NCBI GenBank assembly: GCA_944363805.1
Contig: CALVVH010000002.1
Location: 1 to 48,036 of the forward strand
Reading direction: 5' to 3'
Source of the DNA: an uncultured Bacilli bacterium
GTDB taxonomy: Bacteria; Bacillota_I; Bacilli_A; RF39; UBA660
Length of the DNA: 48,036 nucleotides
The notes under the pieces are model-generated. The model did no database searches, had not been told where the DNA came from, and saw nothing but the letters and a program-made list of their open reading frames with translations. Of the stretch, positions 24,246 through 32,685 are shown in pieces; position 1 is the first letter of the stretch; every line of letters starts with the position of its first letter. The translations under genes were made by a program, and so were the position numbers.

Positions 24246-25361
24246 GTGAAGAAAATATTAATTTCTTTGATTGTCTTAATTGGAGTAATAGGAATAATTG
24301 TTATTATGAATTATGATAATTGGTTTAAAGATAATGAGGAGAATAATAATTATATTAAGCAGGATGGGTTTGATAAAATGATTGCTGATATGTCTTTAGA
24401 AGAAAAGGTAGGACAAATGTTTATGGTAAGATGTCCTAAAGAAAGAGCAGCAGAATTGGCTAAAGAATATCATTTAGGTGGTTATATTTTATTTTCACGA
24501 GATTTTGAAGATAAAACTAAAGATGAAGTTATAAGTAATATTGCTTTATATCAGGAAGGATTAGAAATACCGATGTTTATTGGAGTGGATGAAGAAGGAG
24601 GCACTGTCAATCGGATTAGTAAATTTGAAGAATTTCGTAGCGAGCCATTTAAATCTTCGCAAGAGTTGTATGCTGAAGGTGGGTTTACGGCAATTTATAA
24701 TGACACGATTGACAAAGCTAAGTTTTTAAAGCAACTGGGAATAAATGTTAATTTTGCTCCAGTTGCTGATGTTTCAACAGATTCAAATGATTATATATAT
24801 GCCCGCAGTTTTGGGGTGGATGCTACTGCCACTTCGGAATATGTATCGATTGTTGTTGCAGCGATGAAAGAAGAAAATATTGGCTCTGTGTTAAAACATT
24901 TCCCAGGGTATGGCAATAATGTCGATACCCATACAGGCATTGCTATCGATAATAGAAGTTATGAGATATTTGAAAATAGTGATTTTTTACCTTTTCAAGT
25001 CGGTATTAATCAAGGAGCGGATATTGTTTTAGTATCGCACAATATTGTTACTTCGATGGATCCAGATTATCCTGCATCATTGTCGAAGAAAATTCATGAT
25101 ATTTTACGAGATAAATTAAATTTTGCAGGCGTTATTATTACTGATGACTTATATATGGATGCGATAAAGGATTACCAAGATAACGAAGAAGTGGCAGTAA
25201 AGGCTGTTTTAGCAGGAAATGATCTTATCTGTACAACAGATTTTGAAAAACAAATTTCAGCAGTTATTGCAGCAGTGCAGGAAGGTGTTATCAAAGAAGA
25301 ACAAATTGATGTTTCAGTAAAAAGAATTTTAAAATTAAAGTCAACTTTACACTTGATTTAG
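24246..25361 (+). CDS. Membrane-anchored glycoside hydrolase family 3 (beta-N-acetylhexosaminidase, NagZ-like)
   Basis: Likely removes N-acetylglucosamine from cell-wall fragments outside the membrane. Residues 3-23 form a signal anchor; there is no lipobox Cys. The GH3 barrel follows: LEEKVGQMFMVR near 51, GVDEEGGTVNRI near 116, NFAPVADVSTD near 168, LKHFPGYG near 216 with the DTHTG acid/base loop, and the nucleophile motif ITDDLYMDAI near 298 (first Asp). The 371-residue length means a single domain. GTG start with AGGTGAT upstream. Confidence 0.9.
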   Translation: MKKILISLIVLIGVIGIIVIMNYDNWFKDNEENNNYIKQDGFDKMIADMSLEEKVGQMFMVRCPKERAAELAKEYHLGGYILFSRDFEDKTKDEVISNIALYQEGLEIPMFIGVDEEGGTVNRISKFEEFRSEPFKSSQELYAEGGFTAIYNDTIDKAKFLKQLGINVNFAPVADVSTDSNDYIYARSFGVDATATSEYVSIVVAAMKEENIGSVLKHFPGYGNNVDTHTGIAIDNRSYEIFENSDFLPFQVGINQGADIVLVSHNIVTSMDPDYPASLSKKIHDILRDKLNFAGVIITDDLYMDAIKDYQDNEEVAVKAVLAGNDLICTTDFEKQISAVIAAVQEGVIKEEQIDVSVKRILKLKSTLHLI

Positions 25362-25370
25362 TAAACTTTG

Positions 25371-25399
25371 TTGCATTTTTAATTAACTTATATTATACT
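25371..25399 (+). promoter_or_regulatory. Promoter for a candidate small RNA
   Basis: TTGCAT, a 17-base spacer and TATACT. The expected start (about 25406) falls on the first base of an 11-bp hairpin. Confidence 0.6.
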
Positions 25400-25405
25400 T
25401 TAAGT

Positions 25406-25581
25406 GTAAATATTATTAGTTGCTGGATAATATTTACGGCCATTTAGTGTCTTATTTATTTTTTATTCTTTCTTTTTGTTTAGTTTTTCTATATAAAATT
25501 ATTTTCTATTATACTAAATGGCGAATTAATCTGTTGTTTGTTGGTTGGATAGAAGTTCCTTTGAGGAACTTCTATCGTTTT
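25406..25581 (+). ncRNA. Candidate structured small RNA, about 175 nt
   Basis: Between a good promoter and a strong terminator lie three helices: GTAAATATTAT / ATAATATTTAC (25406-25416 with 25427-25437), GCCATTTAGT / ACTAAATGGC (25439-25448 with 25513-25522, enclosing a very U-rich loop of 64 bases), and the 13-bp terminator stem. No ATG with a ribosome site is present. A weak TTG-initiated frame of 86 codons with a membrane-helix-like stretch crosses the region and even the terminator, so it is probably chance, though a type I toxin-like peptide cannot be excluded. I recognise no known RNA family. Confidence 0.5.
25548..25581 (+). terminator. Strong terminator hairpin of the small RNA unit
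   Basis: GATAGAAGTTCCT and AGGAACTTCTATC form a perfect 13-bp stem with loop TTG, followed by GTTTT. Confidence 0.8.
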
Positions 25582-25619
25582 ACTTTAAAAAAATGTTTCC
25601 AGTTTGGAAATAAAAGTTA

Positions 25620-25856
25620 TTATATTTCTTTTCTATTTATATTTTTAGTTGTTAGAGTTTCATCAAATTTTTTGTTATAAAAATATATTTCGTAGCCACA
25701 TTCATTGGCTATTTTTTCAATTGTAGCAAAATCTGGTTGCAATGTTCCAGTTTCATATTGGGATAATGTATTTCGGGCATAGCCAATCTTTTGGCTAATT
25801 TCTTGTTGACTTAAATTGTTTTTTCTACGCATAGTTTTTAAAATATTTCCTATCAC
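25620..25856 (-). CDS. Small XRE-family transcriptional regulator
   Basis: A 78-residue protein made almost only of a Cro/CI helix-turn-helix (NLSQQEISQKIGYARNTLSQ, then YETGTLQPD) and a short tail (ANECGYEIYFYNKKF). The second GTG (25856) is preferred as the start because GGTGAT overlaps the first GTG (25865). The gene is divergent from surface protein 2, and the promoter between them contains an inverted repeat, so it is probably a local repressor of that surface protein and of itself. Confidence 0.85.
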   Translation of the reverse strand: MIGNILKTMRRKNNLSQQEISQKIGYARNTLSQYETGTLQPDFATIEKIANECGYEIYFYNKKFDETLTTKNINRKEI

Positions 25857-25899
25857 CTTTATCACCGTTTTGATTATCTCATTTTAAGACAATAATTGC

Positions 25900-25928
25900 T
25901 TGACATGTCTTGAATAAAGACTTATAAT
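25900..25928 (+). promoter_or_regulatory. Consensus promoter with internal operator for surface protein 2
   Basis: TTGACA, a 17-base spacer and TATAAT, a perfect sigma-A consensus. The spacer holds GTCTT-GAATA-AAGAC (25907-25921), a perfect 5-bp inverted repeat. A bound repressor, probably the divergent XRE protein, would block polymerase. Confidence 0.8.
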
Positions 25929-25971
25929 TTTATTATAATGATAGTCTGATAATAGGACATGGAGTGATTGT

Positions 25972-27756
25972 ATGATAAAAAATGAAAAGAAGGTGCTAAT
26001 ACTTTCAGTATTAGCAGTCGTTTTACTAATAATTGTTGTAGTTGGTGCAACATATGCTTACTTTGTTGTACAAGGTGGAGCATCTGCTAACACTAATGTT
26101 AATGTTGGGACTAATACTACCGATAATTTATCATTTAGTGTAGGGGATGCTATAAGTATTACTGCCAATCAAGATAACTTTGCGCAAGGCGCAGGTAACC
26201 AAGCAGGCAGTACAACTGCTAGTGCGACATTAACGGCCAATAATGCGACGAATACGGCGACAAGAAATTATTATTTGTATTTGAATATTACAAGTAACGA
26301 TTTTGAATATACGCTAGATGAAAATATCCCAGAATTGATACTTACTGTAAGAGCCCCAGATGGAACATCAGTTCAAAATATTTCGGGACTAAAATATGTA
26401 ACAGTAGGAGAAGTATCGGGATTTGATATAACAACAGCAAGTAATGTAATTACTCTAGCTGATAATTATGAAATAAGTGCAACAGACACTCCAACAACCC
26501 AAGAATGGAATATCACTGTAACATTTGTTAATCTAGATACTGACCAAGTAGGCAATGCTGGTAAGACATTTGAAGCAACAGTAATAATTCAAGAAGAACC
26601 ATTAACTTCATCACAAAATTTAGCAAGTTATATAACAGAAACATTATATACAGCAGATGGAGTAAACGGATTATACTTACATGATGGAGCAGGTTCATAC
26701 ACCAATTCTGACCAAGAAGCTGGAGATAATTCATATAGATTTAGTGGTGGAGACTACAAAGTTACAAGTACTGCAGTTGAAGCAGGATTAACGAGGGTGT
26801 ATACAGCAGCAAATACAGAAACTGATGGAGTAATAAATTTTTATTGTAATGGAGCAAAACAATATGTTGCAATAAGTTGTATTGCTACACAAGAACATTA
26901 CTATACAACTGCATATAATGAAGAAACGCATTATAATACATTAGAAGAAGCATTGGCCCAAGCAGTAACAGATGGATATTTAACAAGTGATAATATTAAA
27001 AACTTTGTATGCTTTGGACCAGGAGCAAGTGAAGGAGCATGCTCGATAGATAATTTATATCGAATCATCGGAGTATTTGATGGACAAGCGAAATTAATCA
27101 AATATGATTATGTCGATACGAAAATGTTAGGAGAAGAAGGAGACTATGGCGCAACAAATACAGCAAACTTTTATAGTGGAATGAGAAATGACCATTCCAA
27201 TAATTATTGGTATTATTGGAATGGAAGTAGTACAAATAACTGGAGTACAAGCGAGTTAAATACAGTAAACTTAAATACAAATTATTGGGATTATCTAACA
27301 AGTGAGTGGCAAAGTAAAATAATAAATACAACATGGAAAGTCGGAGGAAACACAGCAGAAAATATAAGCGATGTATCAGTAAAGACAGCATATACAAATG
27401 AGATAGTAAGTCCAACCGAAGTAATAACGTATCAAGATGAAATAGGGTTAATGTATGTAAGTGATTATATGTATGCTGTAGATCCAAGCAATTGGACTAC
27501 AGCGGGAAATAGGTATAATTCAATTAATGGAGATAATTGGATGTATATGGGAGATGCTGAATGGACAATTTCACGTCGTTCTGACATTGCGGACTATGCG
27601 TTCGGAGTTGGTTATCGTGGTTATGTAGGAGGTAATGGTGATGTTGATGTCAACATTGCTGTACGCCCCGTATTTTATTTAAACTCTAATGTCCAAATCT
27701 ATGAAGGCCATGCCGGAACCCAAAGTGACCCATACAGAATAGTTTTAAACCAATAA
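25972..27756 (+). CDS. Secreted/anchored surface protein with SipW-type signal and variable C-terminal domain (paralogue 2)
   Basis: A 594-residue paralogue of the protein at 13702. The membrane segment ending GATYAYF and the Thr/Asn-rich beta domain are nearly the same in protein, and largely in DNA, over the first 110 codons. The middle contains an extra inserted part of about 90 residues (about 255-345, including a Cys pair), then CFGPGASEGAC, YRIIGVFDGQAKLIKYDYV, and a C-terminal EWTISRRSD, variable stretch, VRPVFYLNSNVQI and GTQSDPYRIVL. Unlike paralogue 1 it has a consensus promoter with an operator and a divergent XRE regulator. Probably a displayed binding protein; ligand unknown. Confidence 0.75.
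   Translation: MIKNEKKVLILSVLAVVLLIIVVVGATYAYFVVQGGASANTNVNVGTNTTDNLSFSVGDAISITANQDNFAQGAGNQAGSTTASATLTANNATNTATRNYYLYLNITSNDFEYTLDENIPELILTVRAPDGTSVQNISGLKYVTVGEVSGFDITTASNVITLADNYEISATDTPTTQEWNITVTFVNLDTDQVGNAGKTFEATVIIQEEPLTSSQNLASYITETLYTADGVNGLYLHDGAGSYTNSDQEAGDNSYRFSGGDYKVTSTAVEAGLTRVYTAANTETDGVINFYCNGAKQYVAISCIATQEHYYTTAYNEETHYNTLEEALAQAVTDGYLTSDNIKNFVCFGPGASEGACSIDNLYRIIGVFDGQAKLIKYDYVDTKMLGEEGDYGATNTANFYSGMRNDHSNNYWYYWNGSSTNNWSTSELNTVNLNTNYWDYLTSEWQSKIINTTWKVGGNTAENISDVSVKTAYTNEIVSPTEVITYQDEIGLMYVSDYMYAVDPSNWTTAGNRYNSINGDNWMYMGDAEWTISRRSDIADYAFGVGYRGYVGGNGDVDVNIAVRPVFYLNSNVQIYEGHAGTQSDPYRIVLNQ
27586..27660 (+). other. Variable segment in surface protein 2 (candidate DGR-type variable region)
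   Basis: Equivalent to 14986-15060. 20 of 25 codons end in C or T, and aligned codons differ from paralogue 1 mainly at first and second positions, while anchors such as TTC, GTN and GGY positions and the flanking R-R-S-D and V-R-P are kept. The mechanism is inferred; no template or reverse transcriptase is visible. Confidence 0.4.
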
Positions 27757-27782
27757 TTACCAAGCCAATTATTGGTTTTTTA
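27748..27782 (+). terminator. Intrinsic terminator after surface protein 2
   Basis: AACCAATAATT / AATTATTGGTT, a perfect 11-bp stem with an 8-base loop, followed by a T-run. Confidence 0.88.
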
Positions 27783-27824
27783 TTTTTATTTTAAATTACC
27801 ATAATAAGTATAGATGGTGATTAG

Positions 27825-28796
27825 ATGAAAAAGATAAAAATATTATTAGTATGTTTATTATTTTTGCCATTTAATGTAATGGCTTATTCTGATTATATTA
27901 TTCCTGGGGGAGAAACTTTAGGTATAGAGATAAATTCAGATGGAATAATGGTTATTGGCTTTTATCAGATAAATGGTAAATTTAATAAAGGCGACCCTAA
28001 TATAAAATCAGGAGATTATATAATTGAGGTGAATGGGCAAGAAGTAAATACTGTTGATGAACTTACAGATGTAATTGAAGAAAATGTTACAGATGGTTTT
28101 GTCGAAGTAACCTATAATAGAAATGGAAAAGTTAAAACAAGTGAACTTGAATTAATAAAAGATGGTGACATTTATAAAACTGGTTTATATGTTAAAGATA
28201 CTATTACTGGTATTGGAACCCTTTCTTATATTGATCCTGAAACTAAAGTTTTTGGGGCTTTGGGTCATGAGATAATCGAATCTAATACTAGTGAAATTGT
28301 TGAAATAAGAAGTGGGGTAATATTTCGAAATTATATAACAGGAATTGATAAAAGTTCTGCTGGTGTTCCAGGAAGTAAAAATGCAAAATTTTATTATGAT
28401 ACAACTTATGGAAAAATTTTAAAGAATACTAATGTGGGAATATATGGTTTGTATGAAGCAGAATTACCTGATAAAAAGCTATATGAAGTTGCAAGTGGTG
28501 ATGAAGTTAGTATTGGAAATGCAACGATATATACAGTTTTAGATGGAGAGGAAATAAAAGATTATAGTATTGAGATAACCGCAATTAATGAAACTAGTGC
28601 CGTTAAGAATATTTCTTTTACGATAGATGATACGGAGTTGTTAGATAAAACTGGTGGGGTTGTGCAAGGAATGAGTGGCTCCCCAATAATTCAAAATGAT
28701 AAAATTATTGGGGCAGTAACACATGTGGTTATCGATAATCCAGCGACTGGGTATGGAATATTTATAACGACGATGCTAGAAGAAGGAGAAAAATAA
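27825..28796 (+). CDS. spoIVB: SpoIVB-like serine peptidase (S55) with PDZ domain
   Basis: In spore formers SpoIVB is secreted into the intermembrane space of the forespore, where it triggers pro-sigma-K processing. This 323-residue protein has a signal segment (residues 3-20), a PDZ domain at about 35-115 (GDPNIKSGDYIIEVNGQEV) and the S55 domain. FGALGHEI carries the catalytic His (about 148), and VVQGMSGSPIIQN carries the catalytic Ser (about 286), followed by GAVTHVVIDNP. It is shorter than the Bacillus protein (about 425). GGTGAT precedes the ATG. It is convergent with the next operon. In a non-sporulating host it could have another envelope role. Confidence 0.88.
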   Translation: MKKIKILLVCLLFLPFNVMAYSDYIIPGGETLGIEINSDGIMVIGFYQINGKFNKGDPNIKSGDYIIEVNGQEVNTVDELTDVIEENVTDGFVEVTYNRNGKVKTSELELIKDGDIYKTGLYVKDTITGIGTLSYIDPETKVFGALGHEIIESNTSEIVEIRSGVIFRNYITGIDKSSAGVPGSKNAKFYYDTTYGKILKNTNVGIYGLYEAELPDKKLYEVASGDEVSIGNATIYTVLDGEEIKDYSIEITAINETSAVKNISFTIDDTELLDKTGGVVQGMSGSPIIQNDKIIGAVTHVVIDNPATGYGIFITTMLEEGEK

Positions 28797-28798
28797 AG

Positions 28799-30121
28799 TT
28801 AACTAGCAGTTCGAATCAATTGGATAGAGTTATCTATCCTTTTTTCATATTTGCCTAAATACAAATGGTAAGTATCTTGTAATAAAGAATCAGTAGGATT
28901 TGTTTCTAACGCAGTCGATAGTTCTGCTAGAATTTGGGGCATATCTTGTTCAGGATAACTGCTATTTTGGAGTAATTGATAGTAATAGTGAGTTAGATTA
29001 TCTTGGCTACTTTGGATTCTCTTAATTATCTCTAGAGGTCTTAAACGGGTACCATTTTTATCATAACTATGAATTAATCCTAAATCAGTATGGGGATTAA
29101 TTCCTCTATTTTTAGTAACCATATCAAAATAGATATCTAAGTTTATTGGGTTACCAAATTCATCGAAACGAACTTGGCGATGGAGGAGTTCATAATATTT
29201 TTGAAGTTTACTTTTTATTTCGGTAGATTCTTGTAATTTTTTATCTTTTAGATAATCGAGTAGTAGTAAGGTTTCATGGATATAGGCATCGGCTTCATGG
29301 GATAAATAGTTATAATTTCTTTTTTCATATCCCATTAAGGTTTTACCTAAAAAGATATCTTTTAGAAAAAGTTCTCTTTCATATGGGGATGAATAATTAT
29401 TATCTAGTTGTAAAGTATGCCATATTTCGTGAAATAGAGTATATAGGTTTTCTAATATGTTTGCTGGACTTAATTGGGCTTCATTAAAAATAATATAATA
29501 ATGGCCATTTTTCTTGGAGGTAATGCCATAATCTTTTGATTCTTGTTTTCTGCCAAGGGCATTAATTTCATGGAGGGGTTTTATCATGATATAACAATTG
29601 GCATTTCTTTTTTTGTAATTGTTACTAAATAATTCGAATATTTTCTTGTATGTCTCGGTGTCAATGGTTAGAGTACCACACATTATTTTAGCTATTAGAA
29701 ATTTGATTATTTTTTCTTGAAATGCTGGAGATAAATGTGAATATTCAAGGAGATAGATTGCTTCTTCAGAAGAAATATCTTCATTATTATTAATCAGCTG
29801 TTCAACTTTTTCTTCGATTAAATTTAAGGCCGCAAGAAAACTAGGGCTTGTTTCAACTTGTTGTAAGTAATTAAAAAAGCACATTGGAATTTCGTTTCCA
29901 ATGTGCTCTTTGACTAATTTTATTAAAGGATTACTATACCAATATATGGGATCGTAATATACATATGGTATTAGATAGTTAGACAAGTAGAAACAAAATT
30001 CTGCAACGGAAAAATCAAAATGTTCAACTTGTTTTTGACATTTTGTAGCGATTTGTTTTATTTGACGTTTTATAGAGTTTCCGTTACTAGGAAAATTGTT
30101 ATCTAATATTAATCTATTCAT
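28799..30121 (-). CDS. Putative zinc metallopeptidase-like protein (HEXXH) of unknown family
   Basis: A 440-residue, probably cytosolic protein without signal or membrane helix. LFHEIWHTLQ gives an HEXXH motif (His231-His235), and SHEADAYIHE about 40 residues on (Glu276) could supply the third zinc ligand, as in gluzincins. The rest is helical and matches no family I recognise. It is the last gene of the lysine-riboswitch operon, 15 bases after pepD, so peptide or amino-acid processing is a reasonable guess. Its 3' end overlaps the terminator of the convergent spoIVB gene. Confidence 0.6.
   Translation of the reverse strand: MNRLILDNNFPSNGNSIKRQIKQIATKCQKQVEHFDFSVAEFCFYLSNYLIPYVYYDPIYWYSNPLIKLVKEHIGNEIPMCFFNYLQQVETSPSFLAALNLIEEKVEQLINNNEDISSEEAIYLLEYSHLSPAFQEKIIKFLIAKIMCGTLTIDTETYKKIFELFSNNYKKRNANCYIMIKPLHEINALGRKQESKDYGITSKKNGHYYIIFNEAQLSPANILENLYTLFHEIWHTLQLDNNYSSPYERELFLKDIFLGKTLMGYEKRNYNYLSHEADAYIHETLLLLDYLKDKKLQESTEIKSKLQKYYELLHRQVRFDEFGNPINLDIYFDMVTKNRGINPHTDLGLIHSYDKNGTRLRPLEIIKRIQSSQDNLTHYYYQLLQNSSYPEQDMPQILAELSTALETNPTDSLLQDTYHLYLGKYEKRIDNSIQLIRTAS
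28822..28845 (+). terminator. Intrinsic terminator for spoIVB inside the convergent gene's 3' end
   Basis: GGATAGA / TCTATCC stem with loop GTTA and six T residues on the plus strand; it lies within the last codons of the minus-strand gene. Confidence 0.75.
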
Positions 30122-30136
30122 GTTTTACCTCTTTAT

Positions 30137-31462
30137 TTAAAAATTTTTAAGAAAGTTTTCCAACCATTTATCGGTCATAGCAATCGATTCAACGCTTACC
30201 CGTTCATTAGTAGAGTGGGCATCTATGATGTTCGGAGAAATAATTGCTATTTCTAAGTCGGCCATTTTTTCTTGGAAGAAGCCTGCTTCAACGGTTATGT
30301 GAAGGGATTTAGCAGTGGCTTTTGGTTCATATGGGCAAGTTTCGATTAGTTTTTTAATAAGAAAGGAATTTTCATCTGAGTAGAAGCCTGGTTGCGAGTC
30401 GACTTGATTCAAGTTAAAACCAAATTTAGCTGCATAATTTTTTAACATTTCTAAAGTTGTGTTTGCTTCTTTTTTGATAGTGCTACGCATTCCTATTTCT
30501 AAGTGATTATTGGTTAAAACTCCTAGATTTAGGGAAGTTGTAGGTTCATGATGTTCATTATAGTTTATGACTTTACTAGGAAAATTATATATAAGTTCAA
30601 GTAATTGGTAAGTGTTAGCGATTACTTGAGATTGGTAATCTTCTTTTGTTACATCTATTTTTAAGTTAGGATATATACTTTGGTATTTAGCTATAAAGTC
30701 TCTAGTATCAATAGAATTATCGGTATTTATTAATGCTTCAGCTTTACTAGGAAAGACATTGTTTTTAGTCCCACCGGTGATACTTATTATTTCTAAATCA
30801 AAGTTTTTTAAAAATTCCCCAAGCAAGATGATAGCATTACCGCGGTTTTTATCTAAATCATAACCGGAATGTCCTCCGAGTAAGCCAGATAATACTACTT
30901 TGTAAGTGTGATGGTAGCTGCTTGGAGTTTTTTTAGACTCGCCATCTATTTCTAAATCGTAGTAGGCAGCAGATGCTCTAATTATTTCATTTTCATCAAA
31001 GCCATCGAGATTTAATAAGTATTTACCAGTCAGTTTAGTAGTATCAAAGTTTTTGGCGCCATTCATGGTTGTTTCTTCACTGGAAGTAAAGACCGCTTCG
31101 ATATTGACGGGTAGTGAGCTATCCAAAATATTGAGAATTTGAGCAACTCCGATACCATTATCAGCTCCTAGAGTTGTGCCATTAGCATGTAAATAACCAT
31201 CTTCTTCGATAACTTCGATAGGATTATTAGCAAAGTCGAACGGGTTATCACTTACGCAGACCATGTCGGTATGAGCTTGCAATATTAAAACTTCTTGGTC
31301 GCTCGTCTTTTTCTTAATTAGGACATTGTTATATTGATCAAGATGATATTCCAAGTTTCTTTCTTGAGCAAAATTGCATAGATATTTTGCCATCCCGCTT
31401 TCGTTACCGGATTCACGAGGAATTTGGGCTATCTCTTTAAAAAAGTCAATTGTTTTAGACAT
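30137..31462 (-). CDS. pepD: Aminoacyl-histidine dipeptidase (PepD, M20 family)
   Basis: A cytosolic di-zinc dipeptidase with broad specificity for X-His and other dipeptides. About 441 residues. M20 ligand motifs are present: LQAHTDMV near residue 73, GTTLGADNGIG near 107 and TSSEETTMNGA near 138. GLLGGHSGYDLDKNRGNA near 208 and the C-terminal DAHSTNERVS are PepD marks. The start M-S-K-T (31462) is preferred to 31474 because GGTGGCAATA precedes it. It overlaps the upstream gene by 8 bases. Control by the lysine riboswitch upstream implies a role in recovering lysine from peptides. Confidence 0.93.
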   Translation of the reverse strand: MSKTIDFFKEIAQIPRESGNESGMAKYLCNFAQERNLEYHLDQYNNVLIKKKTSDQEVLILQAHTDMVCVSDNPFDFANNPIEVIEEDGYLHANGTTLGADNGIGVAQILNILDSSLPVNIEAVFTSSEETTMNGAKNFDTTKLTGKYLLNLDGFDENEIIRASAAYYDLEIDGESKKTPSSYHHTYKVVLSGLLGGHSGYDLDKNRGNAIILLGEFLKNFDLEIISITGGTKNNVFPSKAEALINTDNSIDTRDFIAKYQSIYPNLKIDVTKEDYQSQVIANTYQLLELIYNFPSKVINYNEHHEPTTSLNLGVLTNNHLEIGMRSTIKKEANTTLEMLKNYAAKFGFNLNQVDSQPGFYSDENSFLIKKLIETCPYEPKATAKSLHITVEAGFFQEKMADLEIAIISPNIIDAHSTNERVSVESIAMTDKWLENFLKNF

Positions 31463-32414
31463 TATTGCCACCAACTTTCATTCTTTTTCTAGTGGGTTCA
31501 GGAATACGGTCGTTTCCTTTTTCCGTACCATTAGGTAGTATAGTTACATCGTCAAGATTTATACTGTCATTTGCTAGTTCGTAAAATTCAACTTCTCCGC
31601 AATCATCATGATTAATTATTCCCCGGTTGATATTAAAGGAATTTAAGTTATATTTTATTTTAGTTAGCATACTTTCAAATAAATCTGGACTTTCTTCATA
31701 AGCAAATTCGATAGGGTTAGAATAATGATTTGCGTTTTCAAATTTGGCTACAAAAGTTGGAGCTTCGGTTAATAATCCATCATTTCTGACTGTATAAAAA
31801 CCAATTAATTTGCCATAAGTGTCTTTATGATGCTCTTCTCGAATGTATCTAGCGCCACCACGAGCACCGTTGATGCTCATGTAATTTCTGCAGTCAGCAA
31901 CAAAGATAATGTCGAAATCAGGCATTATTTCTTGGTATTTTTCTAAGGCTTCAATGATAATTTCATATATTTTTTTACCAATATTTTTTTCTTCACTATT
32001 TCTTTTAGTAATAATACCTGTTACTTCAAAAAATCTTTTACCTGGAATGGGATAATATGGATTAACGTTTGTGGCAGTATTTTGATAATACTTCAATGTC
32101 GTTACTCCGAGAATGTCGATATAGCCATCCGGATATGTCTTATAAGCCATAATAATAGGATAACTAAGATAATTTTCAAAAACTTTTTTGGCATTTGGTA
32201 TATGCAAGTAGTCCTTATTTCCTTGCCAATTTTCGTTGTAAAAATCACTGATATCTTTAATCAGGTGAACGATTTGGATTGGGCATCGAAAATTGGGGTC
32301 ACATTGCACAACGGAAAAAGTGATGTCCGAATATTCAGCTGTTATTTGGGCACACATTTCGTTTAAATATTGGTAACTACGGTTACATCTTTCAAAAAAT
32401 CTAGTTTGTCTCAT
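31455..32414 (-). CDS. GNAT-like acyltransferase of unknown substrate, first gene of the lysine-riboswitch operon
   Basis: A 319-residue protein starting at 32414 (GGAGGAG eight bases upstream); the longer frame runs into the riboswitch expression platform. The middle part, VTGIITKRNSEEKNIGKKIY near residues 150-170, resembles the acetyl-CoA-binding motif A of GNAT enzymes (RxxGxGxxL/I) in weakened form, preceded by a beta-rich section (DILGVTTLKYY). FEVTGIITKR and IIFVADCRNYMSINGARGG fit a GNAT core with an extra N-terminal domain. No family name is certain. Since lysine controls it, an enzyme that acylates lysine or a lysine peptide is possible. pepD overlaps it downstream. Confidence 0.55.
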   Translation of the reverse strand: MRQTRFFERCNRSYQYLNEMCAQITAEYSDITFSVVQCDPNFRCPIQIVHLIKDISDFYNENWQGNKDYLHIPNAKKVFENYLSYPIIMAYKTYPDGYIDILGVTTLKYYQNTATNVNPYYPIPGKRFFEVTGIITKRNSEEKNIGKKIYEIIIEALEKYQEIMPDFDIIFVADCRNYMSINGARGGARYIREEHHKDTYGKLIGFYTVRNDGLLTEAPTFVAKFENANHYSNPIEFAYEESPDLFESMLTKIKYNLNSFNINRGIINHDDCGEVEFYELANDSINLDDVTILPNGTEKGNDRIPEPTRKRMKVGGNNV

Positions 32415-32431
32415 GTCAATCTCCTCCAAGA

Positions 32432-32500
32432 CGAACCACAAAAAAATCCATGGTTCGCAACTTGAGAAGCGCAAAAACCATGGATTTATATACAATCCAT
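32432..32500 (-). terminator. Riboswitch expression platform: terminator/antiterminator
   Basis: AAATCCATGGTT (32487-32476) pairs with AACCATGGATTT (32455-32444), followed by a T-run: a terminator. An earlier ATGGATT (32500-32494) can pair instead with AATCCAT, freeing the transcript. A second small hairpin (CGAACCA / TGGTTCG) precedes the ribosome site. Confidence 0.75.
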
Positions 32501-32504
32501 TCAG

Positions 32505-32679
32505 CTTGATAAGCGCTCCGTATCTTATGATACGACAGTGAATTACATATTTTGCAATTCCCCAGAAAAGAAGAGTAACAGATATATCTTCTAATCTTCG
32601 GCGGCATTACCTTTCTTAATTTAACAATAATCTGTTTAATTAAATTATTACTATTTAAGGCCGCGACCTCTTTCAAGTG
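32505..32679 (-). promoter_or_regulatory. Lysine riboswitch aptamer (L box)
   Basis: The minus-strand leader carries the L-box hallmarks in order: AGAGGTCGCGGC (from 32671), AGTA, GAAAGGTAATGCCGCCGAAG (about 32614-32595), CTGGGG, ACTGTCGTATC...GATACGGAGCGCTTATC and a closing CTTGA/TCAAG pairing (P1). This matches the lysine aptamer of the B. subtilis lysC leader as I remember it. With the terminator after it, lysine binding should stop transcription of the GNAT-like, pepD and HEXXH genes. Confidence 0.85.
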
Positions 32680-32685
32680 ATTTTA

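Noticed and set aside
25420..25680. 86-codon TTG-initiated frame with a hydrophobic stretch
   Set aside because: No ribosome site; it runs through two inverted repeats and a strong terminator. The hydrophobicity comes from U-rich DNA. Kept only as an alternative to the small RNA.
32415..32495. Extended N-terminus of the GNAT-like protein
   Set aside because: This stretch is the riboswitch terminator and leader; ATG 32414 has a strong ribosome site.
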